Shown: in pieces, positions 52,509-63,370 of the stretch
How positions within the stretch are numbered: position 1 is the first letter of the stretch
How the letters are laid out: each line of letters starts with the position of its first letter
Origin: Paenibacillus solani
Lineage (GTDB): Bacteria; Bacillota; Bacilli; Paenibacillales; Paenibacillaceae
Length of the DNA: 64,000 nt
Direction of reading: 5' to 3'
Assembly: GCF_001277345.1 (NCBI RefSeq)
Contig: NZ_LIUT01000001.1
Location: forward strand, 1,990,368 to 2,054,367
The notes under the pieces: model-generated
What the model saw: only the letters and a program-made list of their open reading frames with translations
The model's database searches: none
Told to the model about the DNA's origin: nothing
Program-made: the position numbers and the translations under genes

Positions 52509-55500
52509 TTAAGGTTTAGATTGTTCTACAAGCTCCTGTATATTATCTACATCCAGGTATAGATTCTTCAATCTTAAAATAGGCGGTCTCTTGGTTACTC
52601 GTGATTCGAACATACCGAGCTCAAAGACCAATGTACCCACCGTTGGTCTAGGACCATCCTTTCTTTTGAATTTGTCCAATATTTTAGCAGCCAATGCATC
52701 TACGATGTCTTTACCTGTCTGGGTATCCGGATCATATTCGAATTGCACTAATAAATTTGACGGGACACTAACCGAGTAAATATCCGGCGTTCCTTCAAAC
52801 AGCGGGAAACGATATTTCACCCATCCTTTCAAGGCATGGCCTTTTTGCAATCTGCCTTCCAATACATGTTCGAATAATCCATTAATGTGCTGATTAAGCG
52901 GCATGATCGTCGGCGAACCATCTAGCTCGGCAATATTCATCGGCTTGCGATGGATTAGTAGCGGCTCGAGCGGGCTGCCGAACTTCACTGCCATACTTTC
53001 GAATACAAACTTTGGATTGGTTTTCATGTAAAATTTGGACATTCCGGTATCAAAGATTCCCTCATTACGGGTGAGCTGAGTTTCTGCCCATGCTGTCCGA
53101 TACTGGATGATGTCAATGTTGTCTAAGTGGACGGTTTTTTTCAGATGTTCCTTCTTCCCTCTGTCCTTAAAGATCAGGTATACCCTTCTTCCATTGCCCA
53201 AATCCTGTTCATTCAAAAATCTATACATACCGGTCGTAACAGTTTCGGTCACATACCCGTCAATGGTGATCACAGGGTATTCAATATTGATCTTAGAGCG
53301 GGTATTCTCACTAATTGATATCACTAAAGGTGAATCATGATCTCCATCCTTGTCTGGCATCTCCTGAATTTCATATTTTAATACAGTAGATGAAAGGCCT
53401 TCATCCGAAATGGCAGCCTGAGAAACCCACCATCTCCACTTGTCGGTCAAAAGAGTCAGGCTCGTCAACAAAAACTCAATCGGAATTTTAGCTTGGCTTG
53501 TCTGACAGCCTTGAGGATTCAATAATCCGTCTAATACCGCTTTAATGCCTAGACAGGAAAGGCGAAACTGTGCTAGCGCGTGTGCAAATTCCTGAAACGG
53601 ATCGTTCTCGGTCAGGTTCGAAGGAAAGTCCAATATGATCTTTACCTTGATCCGATCCTGAATGGACATCATTTCCACCATCTCATAGTTATACTTGTAT
53701 TTCCAAAGACGTGCCTGCTTCAATGTAGAAGCTTGCTCTTGGTGCTCATGCCAATGCACAGGAAGCGAAGGTGAAGAACCCGGGCACTCTTTGATTATAA
53801 TGGGTATACTTGGTTTTTCATTGTTTCCGCTGTTAATAGCCACGTCATATGGTATGATCAGCGCCAGCCATGATGCGGTCTGATATCCTTCCATGCTTGG
53901 CAAATCTTGAATATCGTGCTCAACATGGCTAATTCTGAAGACCAATTGATCCCATTGCTGAATTTCATAGTCTTTTGGTTTTTTGGTGTCAAACAAATAC
54001 GTCAAGTAGGTGGAAGTGCCTTGAAGCGGAATTTTCGCGTCTGAAAAGACATATTCCTTCTGCTGCTCGCCCACAGTGGTCATCTGTCCATAAAGTCTCG
54101 GAGCAATCTTCTCCTGAACAACAGGCATAGTAGTTGTAACCATATGTTGAACTATCGCATCGGTCTCGTAAGCATCGGATAATTTGTATCGCAGTTGCTG
54201 TTTGAATCTTTCTTGAGCCTCGGCATGGTTGCTGTTATCGGGATAGTCGGGATTTAGCACCCCCGTGTGCTCCAACGAAGACGCTATGATCCCGGCCAAT
54301 GTGCGTTTGCAGTCCATGATCTTTTCAAAGGTAATCCCGTCATCTACGCGGTATGCAAGTTCAGCATAACGGCACTCCAGAAGCTTATCTGTTAGCTGCA
54401 GGCATTCCTTGGCAAGTAAATTAACGTCCAATACTTGATGATGCTCAAGTTCCGGTAATCCATCATAAGTTTGAAGATTAAACGTCGCCTTTAGCTTACG
54501 TCTAGCATTCAGAGCCGGCGAGAATGCATAGCTCTTATGGTCAATTTGAATCTGAAGCTTTTGGAGTTGTACGACCCAGAGGGCTTTATCCATTCCTTGT
54601 TTGCATCCCTTGTTACGTGAAGAACCGGTCGCCAGCTTCGCCTGAAAATACTCCTCGAATGACTGAGCAAAAGCCTGTAACGTAGGTTGCTCCAGTGGAT
54701 GATTATTGTTTGTAAGTTTTCCTTTGAGCGCTGAAGGCAATATCATCGACATTCCTTCCCTGACTTCCTTCACATGGCTAAATGCAGGATCAATTAAATC
54801 ATCCATTCTATCCGTACGCTTGATAACCAGAGAAACGGTTAGTTCGAAGATCGTATCAGATTGATCGAGAACCACTGGATAAGAGTAAGTCAGCAGGTCG
54901 ACATGTATTGCTCCTTGCTGGGGATCAATGATCACAGCTTCAAAAAACGCAATGCATTGGTTGATATAATGTAACAACCCAGCTTTGTCCATATTATACG
55001 ATTGAGGGGCTAACGATGCATCAAGAAAGACATCCACTCCATCCTGAGCCATTTGGATAAGGATTTTCTTGTAACAGACCAGTGCCAGTCTGGCGCCTTC
55101 TCCTTTGGGATCGTTGACGCTGCTATAGAGCTCTTCCTGTAATCGGATGGTAAGCTTCAGATGAATACCGCCCTGATCTTTTATAAAATCATACTGGAGT
55201 TCTATACCTGGCCATTGATGTATCGGTATCATCGGACTGCGCAGATATAACGGAAGGGAAATCAGGAAATCAGGCTGTGAAAGCCGGTTTCCGAATCCGT
55301 CCTGCAAATGAAGTCTGATCTGTACGCTCTCTCCCGCTCCCGCATACGGATTAGACACGACAGGACCACGCAAAGTATTAAATTTATAATCCTTGTGAAA
55401 CTGCGAAACAGGCACCACGAAAGCATAATGCTTCTCACCGTTCTCTTCTATATGGGCGCTTACAGGCAAGGCAGCCTGGTTTTGGGCCGGAATTGTAGCA

Positions 55501-58500
55501 TGTCCTCCCGAAGAGCCTTCCAAAGTGAATCCGATTAAATTAAACTGATCCTTCAAATACCTTTCTAAATACGTTTCTCCTTCAGAGCTTTTACGTATCA
55601 CTTCGATGCCAACATGACCCTCTGGTATAGCGGATAACCTGACCGATTCACTTTGCTCCTCAAAGTACAATTCATGCTCATTTAGGTCAATATCCGAACC
55701 TTGAATCCAAATCAGACTGTTCATATAGGGTTGAAGCTGCTGATTGGACTCGTATTCAATAAAAATGGTAACCCGTGCAGAGTCCTTTCCATCGAATACT
55801 TCCTTAGGCAACCCTTTATTATCTTTACAGTAAGCCAGAAAAAAACCATCAAAGCGGACAATGCTGGATTGAAGTAGATAGCGAATGATCCATTGTTGCT
55901 TGTGAATATCCTCTTTCAAAGATTTTGTCAATGCTGGTGGTTTGCCGAAATTGGACAGGTTAGTCCTGAACAAAAACACTTCCGCTCCATCCTCTGATTG
56001 CAACCCATCTACTCCTTTGGTTGAATACAGTAGTTGTATGGATTGAATCGATGCATTTGAATCTTGCGTCATCGAGGAGTAAAGCTTTTCCAGCAGCCGC
56101 TGGCTCCCCTCATCTGTTCCGATGACCTCGTAAATCGCCTCATTATCATGATCCGAAATTCCTGGAACTACGTGTCCCCGGCGTATTTCAACCTCCAGTT
56201 TTGTTGCTAACTGATATCGCGAAGGATCGACACTTTGGCAGGTTTTCTCTTTTTTGTTATATATCATGAGATCAACCTCTATAGGGGGATCTGCCAGGTA
56301 CTGTTTACGCATTAACGGTTCTGAAAAAGGCAAGATCCACTTGTCCGTGTTCCATATCAAATGGGCTTTGAAAGAATACTTCTCCCGTACATCCCGGTAA
56401 GATACCATCGGGCTGACATTTTTAAATTCATCTTTTAGTTCAATGCGCTGCAAATCGCGAAAACGTTCTAATTCACACGGCGGGACGTCAATAGCGACAT
56501 CGGGTTCGCCCTGCCCAGTTGCATCCGGATAAGGGTAGAAATCAACGCTTAAGGCTGGATCCGGATTTCGGACATTAGACATCCGAATAAGTATTTTGTC
56601 ATTCGCTTGCAGCATCGGTACAGTAAATTGTTGGCCGATTAATTGATAGATCGGATATAGCGGAGTTCCCTTTTTAAATGCTGTATTCTCGGGACCGGGT
56701 ACTGTCATGCCGAACAAACAATACCGGGAAGCCATCCCGGCGAGATCCTGTACCATCTGCATTGTCATGACCTTATCGTCTGCGACAAGCTCTCCCAACT
56801 TGATGCTGTTCTTGCCGCTCTGTGCCATCCAAGCCAGAGCCGCAGTCGTTGATTCTCTAGCGATCATGGTGACGTAATCTTGCGTGAAATGTACCGCAAA
56901 GGTCTGAGGTGACTGGCTGTATTGCGCTTTGCGATAACTCGCCAAATCATGCTCTTCTTCCGCAGATGTCTTAAAATCGGGGAGCATAGATCGGATATAG
57001 TCTTTTATGGCCTTTAAATAATCGGGATCCCTTGGGTTATCTCTTCTGAAATCAATTTTAGGATGCAGCACCTTTTCGCTCCCATCGCCTTTATAAAGCG
57101 TAGCTTCCAGCGTCATATCCGGAATCATCGGGAAATAGCATAATTCTAACTCTTGGTCGGATTCACCACAATTCGTCCCATCCTGTTGCTCCGGATAGAA
57201 CATTTTGATGGAAAAATAATGATTCATAAAGGTCAGGATATCCTTCTCGTCCGAATTTCCATATTCAATGATGGTTTGTCCAGTCGATTTGTCCCCGACC
57301 AAATATTTCATAAACTGTACCAAATCATCAAGACGTACATCCAAATTCAGAACGTCCTCCAAGTTAGAACTCGATGAAGGATTAGTCCGCTTCAGGTAGG
57401 CATTTATCGACCAAATCAGAATGCCGCGGACGAGCTCTTTGAAAGACGGATCCGTCTGTCCCTCGCTTCCGATGTATGTCATAACCGTATAATTCAGCAC
57501 TCTCTTACCATTTACATCGTCACACACACTGATATGCGGGATCGTAAACAGGCCGATTTCTATGGGCTGTCTTGGAATGATCCGATGCCAGTCTAATGTA
57601 GCTTGAGGGGCTTCCAACCGGAGGCTATTTTTGTTCTCAATGACAAAGTCAGTGCTTAGTTTGGTGTGGAACGATTTCTTAACTTTACCTTTTGTAACTT
57701 TAAAGTCCACCTTAATTTCGGCTTCGGCAGAAACATCCACACTTACTTTAACAGGAGTATCTTGATTCGTTTCAAAAATGACCTCTGCCGGAGCTTTCAC
57801 ATCAAATCTAACCGCAGCGGTGACGACTGAGAAATCCACTTCGCCGTATAGTTCACCCGCTACCCCAAGCACTCCCTTCAACCAATAGTTCTTGTCATCA
57901 GAGGACAGAACGAAACCTCCGGGCTTAGTGGCGATCACTCCTTCTACAATGCCCATAATGGTCAGATTAAGCCCTGCTTTGAAAATCCCCTGTTCAATAG
58001 TTTTCCCCACGCCGAGTCTCATGCCGATCCCGAATTCGGTAACTGATGTTGAATTCCTTGGAATATTTCGGCGAGAGGAAGCCTGTTCACTTAGTTTCCC
58101 AATGTAAAATCCGCCACCACCAGTGTACGGGAATGCTTCAATGGATAAAGAGCGTGAGAAATCCAAATGTTGCGGAAAACCAATATCCACATGAAAATCG
58201 CCATTCGTATAGAGTTCTACGTAAATTTCGGGCGTAATTAATACAAAGCTGCCATAGTCCATCCGTTTAAAATTTGACGGTAATGCCAATCTTCCTTTAT
58301 AAGCTCCAAGGCTTCTTGATATTTTCTCGTACAGGATTTCGAGTTCCAGTCCTTCTAGATCTCCTGCCTTCGGACTTGAAAGGGATACGACGATTCCATA
58401 TTGGCCCGGGTCCAGAAACAGCGCCTTCATACGGATATAATCCAGCACAGTAAAATCCAGGCCGATGATCCAATTGGTGTCTTTGTCATAATGAAGTCCG

Positions 58501-58655
58501 GTTGGCAGTGGCGAAACCTCGGAGCTTGGTTCTTGAAAAACGCCCTCCATTTGACTGATCGTCTCTTCTATGGTCGGCTGTGGGCTCAGCATGACATGCT
58601 GGCCAACCCCCAGGAAATTCAATTGAAAGCCAATAAAGTTCTCGCGTCTGCTCAT
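52509..58655 (-). CDS. Giant protein of unknown function (about 2048 aa)
   Basis: One uninterrupted frame of about 2048 codons. I take the ATG at 58653-58655 (MSRRENFIGFQLNF), because it overlaps the upstream stop by 4 bp (ATGA). An ATG at 58694 would add 13 residues. There is no signal peptide, membrane helix or nucleotide-binding motif. The sequence is rich in aromatic and beta-prone segments; a Gly-rich stretch FPYTGGGGFYIGKL lies near residue 175. There is no obvious internal repeat. It is likely a large modular beta-sandwich structural or binding protein. I do not recognise the family; a toxin, surface or assembly protein are all possible. Confidence 0.8.
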   Translation of the reverse strand: MSRRENFIGFQLNFLGVGQHVMLSPQPTIEETISQMEGVFQEPSSEVSPLPTGLHYDKDTNWIIGLDFTVLDYIRMKALFLDPGQYGIVVSLSSPKAGDLEGLELEILYEKISRSLGAYKGRLALPSNFKRMDYGSFVLITPEIYVELYTNGDFHVDIGFPQHLDFSRSLSIEAFPYTGGGGFYIGKLSEQASSRRNIPRNSTSVTEFGIGMRLGVGKTIEQGIFKAGLNLTIMGIVEGVIATKPGGFVLSSDDKNYWLKGVLGVAGELYGEVDFSVVTAAVRFDVKAPAEVIFETNQDTPVKVSVDVSAEAEIKVDFKVTKGKVKKSFHTKLSTDFVIENKNSLRLEAPQATLDWHRIIPRQPIEIGLFTIPHISVCDDVNGKRVLNYTVMTYIGSEGQTDPSFKELVRGILIWSINAYLKRTNPSSSSNLEDVLNLDVRLDDLVQFMKYLVGDKSTGQTIIEYGNSDEKDILTFMNHYFSIKMFYPEQQDGTNCGESDQELELCYFPMIPDMTLEATLYKGDGSEKVLHPKIDFRRDNPRDPDYLKAIKDYIRSMLPDFKTSAEEEHDLASYRKAQYSQSPQTFAVHFTQDYVTMIARESTTAALAWMAQSGKNSIKLGELVADDKVMTMQMVQDLAGMASRYCLFGMTVPGPENTAFKKGTPLYPIYQLIGQQFTVPMLQANDKILIRMSNVRNPDPALSVDFYPYPDATGQGEPDVAIDVPPCELERFRDLQRIELKDEFKNVSPMVSYRDVREKYSFKAHLIWNTDKWILPFSEPLMRKQYLADPPIEVDLMIYNKKEKTCQSVDPSRYQLATKLEVEIRRGHVVPGISDHDNEAIYEVIGTDEGSQRLLEKLYSSMTQDSNASIQSIQLLYSTKGVDGLQSEDGAEVFLFRTNLSNFGKPPALTKSLKEDIHKQQWIIRYLLQSSIVRFDGFFLAYCKDNKGLPKEVFDGKDSARVTIFIEYESNQQLQPYMNSLIWIQGSDIDLNEHELYFEEQSESVRLSAIPEGHVGIEVIRKSSEGETYLERYLKDQFNLIGFTLEGSSGGHATIPAQNQAALPVSAHIEENGEKHYAFVVPVSQFHKDYKFNTLRGPVVSNPYAGAGESVQIRLHLQDGFGNRLSQPDFLISLPLYLRSPMIPIHQWPGIELQYDFIKDQGGIHLKLTIRLQEELYSSVNDPKGEGARLALVCYKKILIQMAQDGVDVFLDASLAPQSYNMDKAGLLHYINQCIAFFEAVIIDPQQGAIHVDLLTYSYPVVLDQSDTIFELTVSLVIKRTDRMDDLIDPAFSHVKEVREGMSMILPSALKGKLTNNNHPLEQPTLQAFAQSFEEYFQAKLATGSSRNKGCKQGMDKALWVVQLQKLQIQIDHKSYAFSPALNARRKLKATFNLQTYDGLPELEHHQVLDVNLLAKECLQLTDKLLECRYAELAYRVDDGITFEKIMDCKRTLAGIIASSLEHTGVLNPDYPDNSNHAEAQERFKQQLRYKLSDAYETDAIVQHMVTTTMPVVQEKIAPRLYGQMTTVGEQQKEYVFSDAKIPLQGTSTYLTYLFDTKKPKDYEIQQWDQLVFRISHVEHDIQDLPSMEGYQTASWLALIIPYDVAINSGNNEKPSIPIIIKECPGSSPSLPVHWHEHQEQASTLKQARLWKYKYNYEMVEMMSIQDRIKVKIILDFPSNLTENDPFQEFAHALAQFRLSCLGIKAVLDGLLNPQGCQTSQAKIPIEFLLTSLTLLTDKWRWWVSQAAISDEGLSSTVLKYEIQEMPDKDGDHDSPLVISISENTRSKINIEYPVITIDGYVTETVTTGMYRFLNEQDLGNGRRVYLIFKDRGKKEHLKKTVHLDNIDIIQYRTAWAETQLTRNEGIFDTGMSKFYMKTNPKFVFESMAVKFGSPLEPLLIHRKPMNIAELDGSPTIMPLNQHINGLFEHVLEGRLQKGHALKGWVKYRFPLFEGTPDIYSVSVPSNLLVQFEYDPDTQTGKDIVDALAAKILDKFKRKDGPRPTVGTLVFELGMFESRVTKRPPILRLKNLYLDVDNIQELVEQSKP

Positions 58656-61600
58656 GGCTCTGCTCCTCCCGTATCTTGTACTGCCCCATACCATCCAAGA
58701 CTACCAGATAAAGCGTCAGGACCAGGGAACAGAATAATTTTGTTAGCATCTCCCGTTTCAGGCGAGAACGTCTGCCCTAGAAAGCGCTGAGTTAGATTTT
58801 GCAAAACAAGACTGTAACGCCTATTCCCGTCAAGTGACGACACCTCGTCAGCCAGGCATATCCCCTCAAACTGGGTATCCACTACTTGCTGCAGCTTCAG
58901 CAAGCTCTGCGCCATATTAACTCCAGGTATCCTTAGTCCGACAAAGACTCCGCAATCCGCACTCCAGCAGACGGCAACATTCGCAAGAACTTTAGGGTTC
59001 GAACCAAGACCTCCCAAGCTCCCTAAATCCATAATGAACTCGATTCCGAACCATTCTTCTTTATCAATAGGCTTCTCTTCTAATCCTGTCGATACCGGCA
59101 TATAACCTGATTCTAATAATTCGGATATCCCCTTTCCGGTGATGAATTTGCTGATTTCGAGCGGGATAGAATTAAGCAAACTGTTCTCTCTTATAAAGCT
59201 TTGGCTCCTGTCCAGGAGAATGGAAAATGGATCGAACGCAAAATCCTTCTTAAGCTGCCGGAATGATACTGCTTCCGGAAACACCAATTGAACACCCAGA
59301 TTCGTATAAGCCAGCCCTTTTGTAGCTATTGTAGGATCTACATCATCTGCAAATGAAAAAACGTCTTGTGCCAATTGCCCAAAAATCAATGATCCTTGAA
59401 AGGAAAAACGAGTTTTGATTTGACCGCCGGTGTCATCCAATGTTTCGAAGCTGGCTTTGATAAACTGGACGGCTGGCAAAATGTTGTTGTTTAGTTTGAT
59501 GTGGTGCTCTGCCGCCGTACGGAAAACATACGTCTGTATTCCATTCTGTTCTTCCTGTGAACTCTCAAATTCAATGTTCGGCAGGCTCATGACGTTGTTT
59601 CCAAACAGCTTGCGGACGGCCAAATTCATTTTCGCATCAAAAAGCGCCAGTTCGGAGTTGAGGAAAAGTGCTTCCAGCTTAGTGACCTTGAAATCGAATG
59701 CCGAATCATCGTCATGCGTTCTCATCCCCGCATCCTTATATCGGATTAATCCAAAGAGTGAACTGTCATCGATCTGAAGTCCGGCGTCGTCAGAGCTGAT
59801 TCGGCTAAAAGCAAATCCGAAATGATGAGCAAACAGGTTCGCAGGGTCCATTCCTCCAAGTAAGCATTTGAAATTTTTGGGCATCTGTTGGGGAATGATA
59901 CTAACTCGAAATGACAACATTCCATTCCAGGTCTCATCCTGTAGGATGGATGCCAAATTCTCAAAAGCTTTGGATTCATCATCATCTTTTTTGGAAAGAC
60001 TGATCGCTTCTTCGCACTGATCATTGAGCCAATTGGCTAGCTCGATCATCTCACCCTCCTTGTTGAACTCAGATGCGCGGGTCCAGCGCTTCGGATCTTT
60101 AACATAATCCAAGACAGTTCCCGCCCCATATTTAAAAACGATTACATTTTGTAAGGGGCTGTTCTCGTCGTCTACGGGCAACTGGATTTGAAAAGGCCAC
60201 CCCGCAATGGACATGAGGTTATCAAATTTGTTCACTCGTCCGGATAAGTTTCTCGAAATAACCAAAAACATCTGATTCGTCTGAAACGCGTTTTTCAACT
60301 CCCTGGAAACATCACGAAACGATAACTCCAGATTCTTGGACTTAGCCAGAAGAAGTTTGGTCCATTGAGAGCCGTTATCGTGAACAAGCAACCCTTGAGG
60401 AGTAGCCGCTTGAACTTCTTCTTGATATAGAGGTTGAACCTGGTTAAAAAAGAGGCTATCCATCATTTCCTTCCTGACAAGCGCTGCTATTCTCCTCTCA
60501 AAATCGCCTTCGGTCCATAGAGGGCCTGGTGTGATTCCGGCATGAGGAATTAAAGGAACCGCAATGACTGCGTTCGTCAGATCAGCGACAGTTGATTCGT
60601 AGAAATCAAGGACCCGCTTATGATCTACGGACTGAAACTGTGCTTCCTCCTCAGGCTGGGAAAGGTATCGAATGGGATACCCGCTGGAGATACGCCCCTC
60701 CATAGCCCGAACAGCTACTCGCGTTGTGACAAATTCATCGGTTAATAAAGGTTCGTGATAAGAGGCCAGGCGTCTTCCAGGTTCTAATCCGAAGATTGGG
60801 GAATATCCGGGATGACCGACTTGAAAATCAAGTATGTCTCCTGCAAATTCCTCTGTTTTCACCAAGCATGCAATCGTTTCCGTTCCGGAAATTCCGCAAA
60901 TGATATGAACGGGCTCTGTATGGCTAGGACCAACAGAAGGCACTTCCAGGTGATATCTCCCGCGCGGCAAAATGCGCATCGTAAATTCGTCTGAGATGGA
61001 ATCCTTTCTCTGCCGGGAAAATACCATCATGCCGCAGCTGGAGTCCGGGATAAGGTAGGGTAACCCCTCGGGGTTCACCATATAACTTGCAGAAGGGATT
61101 AAACGCACCTCATGGCCAAATTGGGTGACGTAGTAACTGGACAACGTATCCGAAGATTGGCTCCAGTCCGGATCAAAAGCGAGAAATGTTCTGGATTCGG
61201 TATTTGGACTCAGCATATTTTCTTGATTGGCCGGGTCTACAGAAGCCTGAAAAGACAGCCTTTTCGCATCTCTTGGCTGGAAGATCGGAAATTCCAACCG
61301 CTGGACCGGTTCTCTGACGGATTCAGACGAATAGTAATAATTCATTGTAATTTCAAAGTTAATGAACAGTTCCTGTTCCGTCGTATCGAGCAGAAAGCGG
61401 AATGAACCGCCGCTTGGTCCAATGAAGGGCAAAAACGTTTCGTTGCCTCGAATCGAGGTATCGGATTGAGAAGCCACTCGCGAGAAAATGAAATGCTCTG
61501 CTGGGCTCGGATTCATTTTCTGCACATGGATATGCTGATGGGTTTTATCTAAACGAACCGAACATTTTTCTGGGATTGAAAAAACGACATACCGCCCAAT

Positions 61601-61984
61601 GTCGATATTCATCGGATTCAAGGATACATAACGACCCGTTCCCTGTGCCGCTTTTCTCAAATTCAGATACCAGGCATTTTGGGTATTCAAATCCCCTGCA
61701 TTTGAATCAGACAGGATCAAGATCGTCGTATGAAGTCTGCTATCGTTCGTTGTAGCCGTCACGAATGCACGTACCTTTTGAATGAAGTCCTGAAATTGCT
61801 GCGGGGAAGTTTTCGCAAAAATGAATATGCCCTTTTGATTCCATAACTTCTGTAGCGGGAAGGTCGTGCCAGACAGCTCCTCATTGGATATAAAAGCCCT
61901 CCAGCAAGGTGACCAAGTGGACTGCTCCTCCTCAGCAATCAACAAAGTGGAAATATCGCTTTTACGGAATTGTAAGTCGCTCAT
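58652..61984 (-). CDS. Large protein of unknown function (1110 aa)
   Basis: An 1110-residue protein without signal peptide. It starts MSDLQFRKSDISTLLIAEEE with an N-terminal section (about 50-120, GIFIFAKTSPQQFQDFIQKV) that could be a small alpha/beta domain. Long beta-rich regions follow (GGSFRFLLDTTEQELFINFE) and a notable LEALFLNSELALFDAKMNL segment near residue 760. It overlaps the gene before and the gene after by 4 bp each, so the three proteins are made together and probably in fixed ratio. No motif gives a function. Confidence 0.8.
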   Translation of the reverse strand: MSDLQFRKSDISTLLIAEEEQSTWSPCWRAFISNEELSGTTFPLQKLWNQKGIFIFAKTSPQQFQDFIQKVRAFVTATTNDSRLHTTILILSDSNAGDLNTQNAWYLNLRKAAQGTGRYVSLNPMNIDIGRYVVFSIPEKCSVRLDKTHQHIHVQKMNPSPAEHFIFSRVASQSDTSIRGNETFLPFIGPSGGSFRFLLDTTEQELFINFEITMNYYYSSESVREPVQRLEFPIFQPRDAKRLSFQASVDPANQENMLSPNTESRTFLAFDPDWSQSSDTLSSYYVTQFGHEVRLIPSASYMVNPEGLPYLIPDSSCGMMVFSRQRKDSISDEFTMRILPRGRYHLEVPSVGPSHTEPVHIICGISGTETIACLVKTEEFAGDILDFQVGHPGYSPIFGLEPGRRLASYHEPLLTDEFVTTRVAVRAMEGRISSGYPIRYLSQPEEEAQFQSVDHKRVLDFYESTVADLTNAVIAVPLIPHAGITPGPLWTEGDFERRIAALVRKEMMDSLFFNQVQPLYQEEVQAATPQGLLVHDNGSQWTKLLLAKSKNLELSFRDVSRELKNAFQTNQMFLVISRNLSGRVNKFDNLMSIAGWPFQIQLPVDDENSPLQNVIVFKYGAGTVLDYVKDPKRWTRASEFNKEGEMIELANWLNDQCEEAISLSKKDDDESKAFENLASILQDETWNGMLSFRVSIIPQQMPKNFKCLLGGMDPANLFAHHFGFAFSRISSDDAGLQIDDSSLFGLIRYKDAGMRTHDDDSAFDFKVTKLEALFLNSELALFDAKMNLAVRKLFGNNVMSLPNIEFESSQEEQNGIQTYVFRTAAEHHIKLNNNILPAVQFIKASFETLDDTGGQIKTRFSFQGSLIFGQLAQDVFSFADDVDPTIATKGLAYTNLGVQLVFPEAVSFRQLKKDFAFDPFSILLDRSQSFIRENSLLNSIPLEISKFITGKGISELLESGYMPVSTGLEEKPIDKEEWFGIEFIMDLGSLGGLGSNPKVLANVAVCWSADCGVFVGLRIPGVNMAQSLLKLQQVVDTQFEGICLADEVSSLDGNRRYSLVLQNLTQRFLGQTFSPETGDANKIILFPGPDALSGSLGWYGAVQDTGGAEP

Positions 61985-63051
61985 TGGCTGATCATTCCTT
62001 CACCAGCGGCATGGACAGCGACTGGATCACCTTGTGTGTCCCAGTTGAATAAGGTGCCGGTTATAGGTCTTGACGTGTTTCCATCAAAAATGATAGCATC
62101 CAATTTCAATTTTCCCATGTAATCTTCTGTTGGAGGGAACATCTCGGCAGAGCGCACGAGTAACTTATAGGGTTTATTGATTTCTTCGGGAGTCTTGAAT
62201 ATATAATCCTCCTCCTGCATTGGAGTTTCTTTCGTATGTCCCTGATACAAATATATCCAATCTTCGGTCGCATCCTTTTTATACCATCGAATCAGAGGAA
62301 ATTGATTACGACCGTCATGATAAGCAAATGAAATACGGATCAGGTCATAATTATTATTTTCCGGATTTTTTGCAACACTGGCGTAAATCACGACCTTAGA
62401 TTTTTCTATGGAGCCTAAGGGTTTCATTTCTGTGGATTCATCGTTAGCGCAGTGTGCTTCTGATCCCCACTTGGCGATTACCGTTTTAAACTTTTGATGA
62501 CTTCGCCCGTATCGGTCCGAGAGAATACCATCAAATAAAACATAACCGTCCTGAAATACCGTATTTCTATGAATGGATAATTTACCGTCGATGATATGTG
62601 GATCCCGGCTTGGGTTATCGTGAGAAGTTGTCAAGTCCGTTTGCAAAACGAATATCTGTTCATAATGGCATTTTTCTTCATCGACATAGAGCCATCTGCA
62701 TCCTGAACCTGGTTTAAGGAAAAACTGACTTCCGCGTATAAATTGAACATTAGCGAAATCAATCTGTTCGCTGTTCATAGCATACAAAGTAACGAGGGAT
62801 TCAATTTCGTGATCCCCTCTTCCTATTTTGGATCTGCATATCAAGTAACAATCCATTTGATTCACATCCTTGAACATTTTTCTGAGTCGCTTACTTGTAG
62901 TATGCTCAAATGGCTTGTTATTAATTTTGGTGGCACTGGCATAATAGGTGAGAAGATCATCGGCTAAGCATCCTAAGGTCGAATGAAGTACGACCGACAT
63001 TGGATCATTCTTCTCATCATCTTGATAACCCACAAAAAAAGAAGCAGACAT
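61981..63051 (-). CDS. Protein of unknown function (356 aa), first gene of the giant operon
   Basis: A 356-residue soluble protein starting MSASFFVGYQDDEKNDPMSV. Beta-rich in its second half (KVVIYASVAKNPENNNYDLI, PLIRWYKKDATEDWIYLYQG). No signal peptide and no recognised domain. Its stop overlaps the start of the 1110-residue gene by 4 bp. A clear promoter is not visible in 63052-63128, so the operon may be read from the truncated glpX region or from the IS element. Confidence 0.75.
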   Translation of the reverse strand: MSASFFVGYQDDEKNDPMSVVLHSTLGCLADDLLTYYASATKINNKPFEHTTSKRLRKMFKDVNQMDCYLICRSKIGRGDHEIESLVTLYAMNSEQIDFANVQFIRGSQFFLKPGSGCRWLYVDEEKCHYEQIFVLQTDLTTSHDNPSRDPHIIDGKLSIHRNTVFQDGYVLFDGILSDRYGRSHQKFKTVIAKWGSEAHCANDESTEMKPLGSIEKSKVVIYASVAKNPENNNYDLIRISFAYHDGRNQFPLIRWYKKDATEDWIYLYQGHTKETPMQEEDYIFKTPEEINKPYKLLVRSAEMFPPTEDYMGKLKLDAIIFDGNTSRPITGTLFNWDTQGDPVAVHAAGEGMISQ

Positions 63052-63128
63052 GAACGCTAGTTCATACTGCTTCTTGCGATAAGTTGATCATTCGGATCAT
63101 GCATGCATTCCGCTATTCCAAATCTGAC

Positions 63129-63370
63129 TTACATCGCCGCTTCGTTCAAAATCTGCCGCTGAACAGGCATTTTATTAATGGTCCGCAGAAAGCTGATCAG
63201 CTGGTTTTGCGAATGCGTGATGACAGAGTGTGTGTCGGCCTTCTGGTTCGGCAGGTAGCGGACCCCGTTCAGAAATTCTCCGGATGCGACACCGGTAATC
63301 AAGAACAGAACGCTATCATGTTTCATGACACAACTTTGAGTACATAAAAAAGCCTGATAATTGGTTATAC
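63129..63370 (-). pseudogene. glpX: C-terminal fragment of class II fructose-1,6-bisphosphatase (GlpX)
   Basis: The frame reads HDSVLFLITGVASGEFLNGV and RYLPNQKADTHSVITHSQNQ. This fits the GlpX C-terminal pattern (D-x-x-F-x-x-TGVxxGxxLxGVRY, then THS). It is open up to the end of the IS3 element at 63369, so the 5' part was cut off by the insertion. Not functional. Confidence 0.6.

Noticed and set aside
52509..58655. Tc-toxin or phage tail identity of the giant protein
   Set aside because: Size is suggestive, but I see no YD/RHS repeats, no neuraminidase-like or tail-fibre motifs and no baseplate, sheath or lysis genes nearby.
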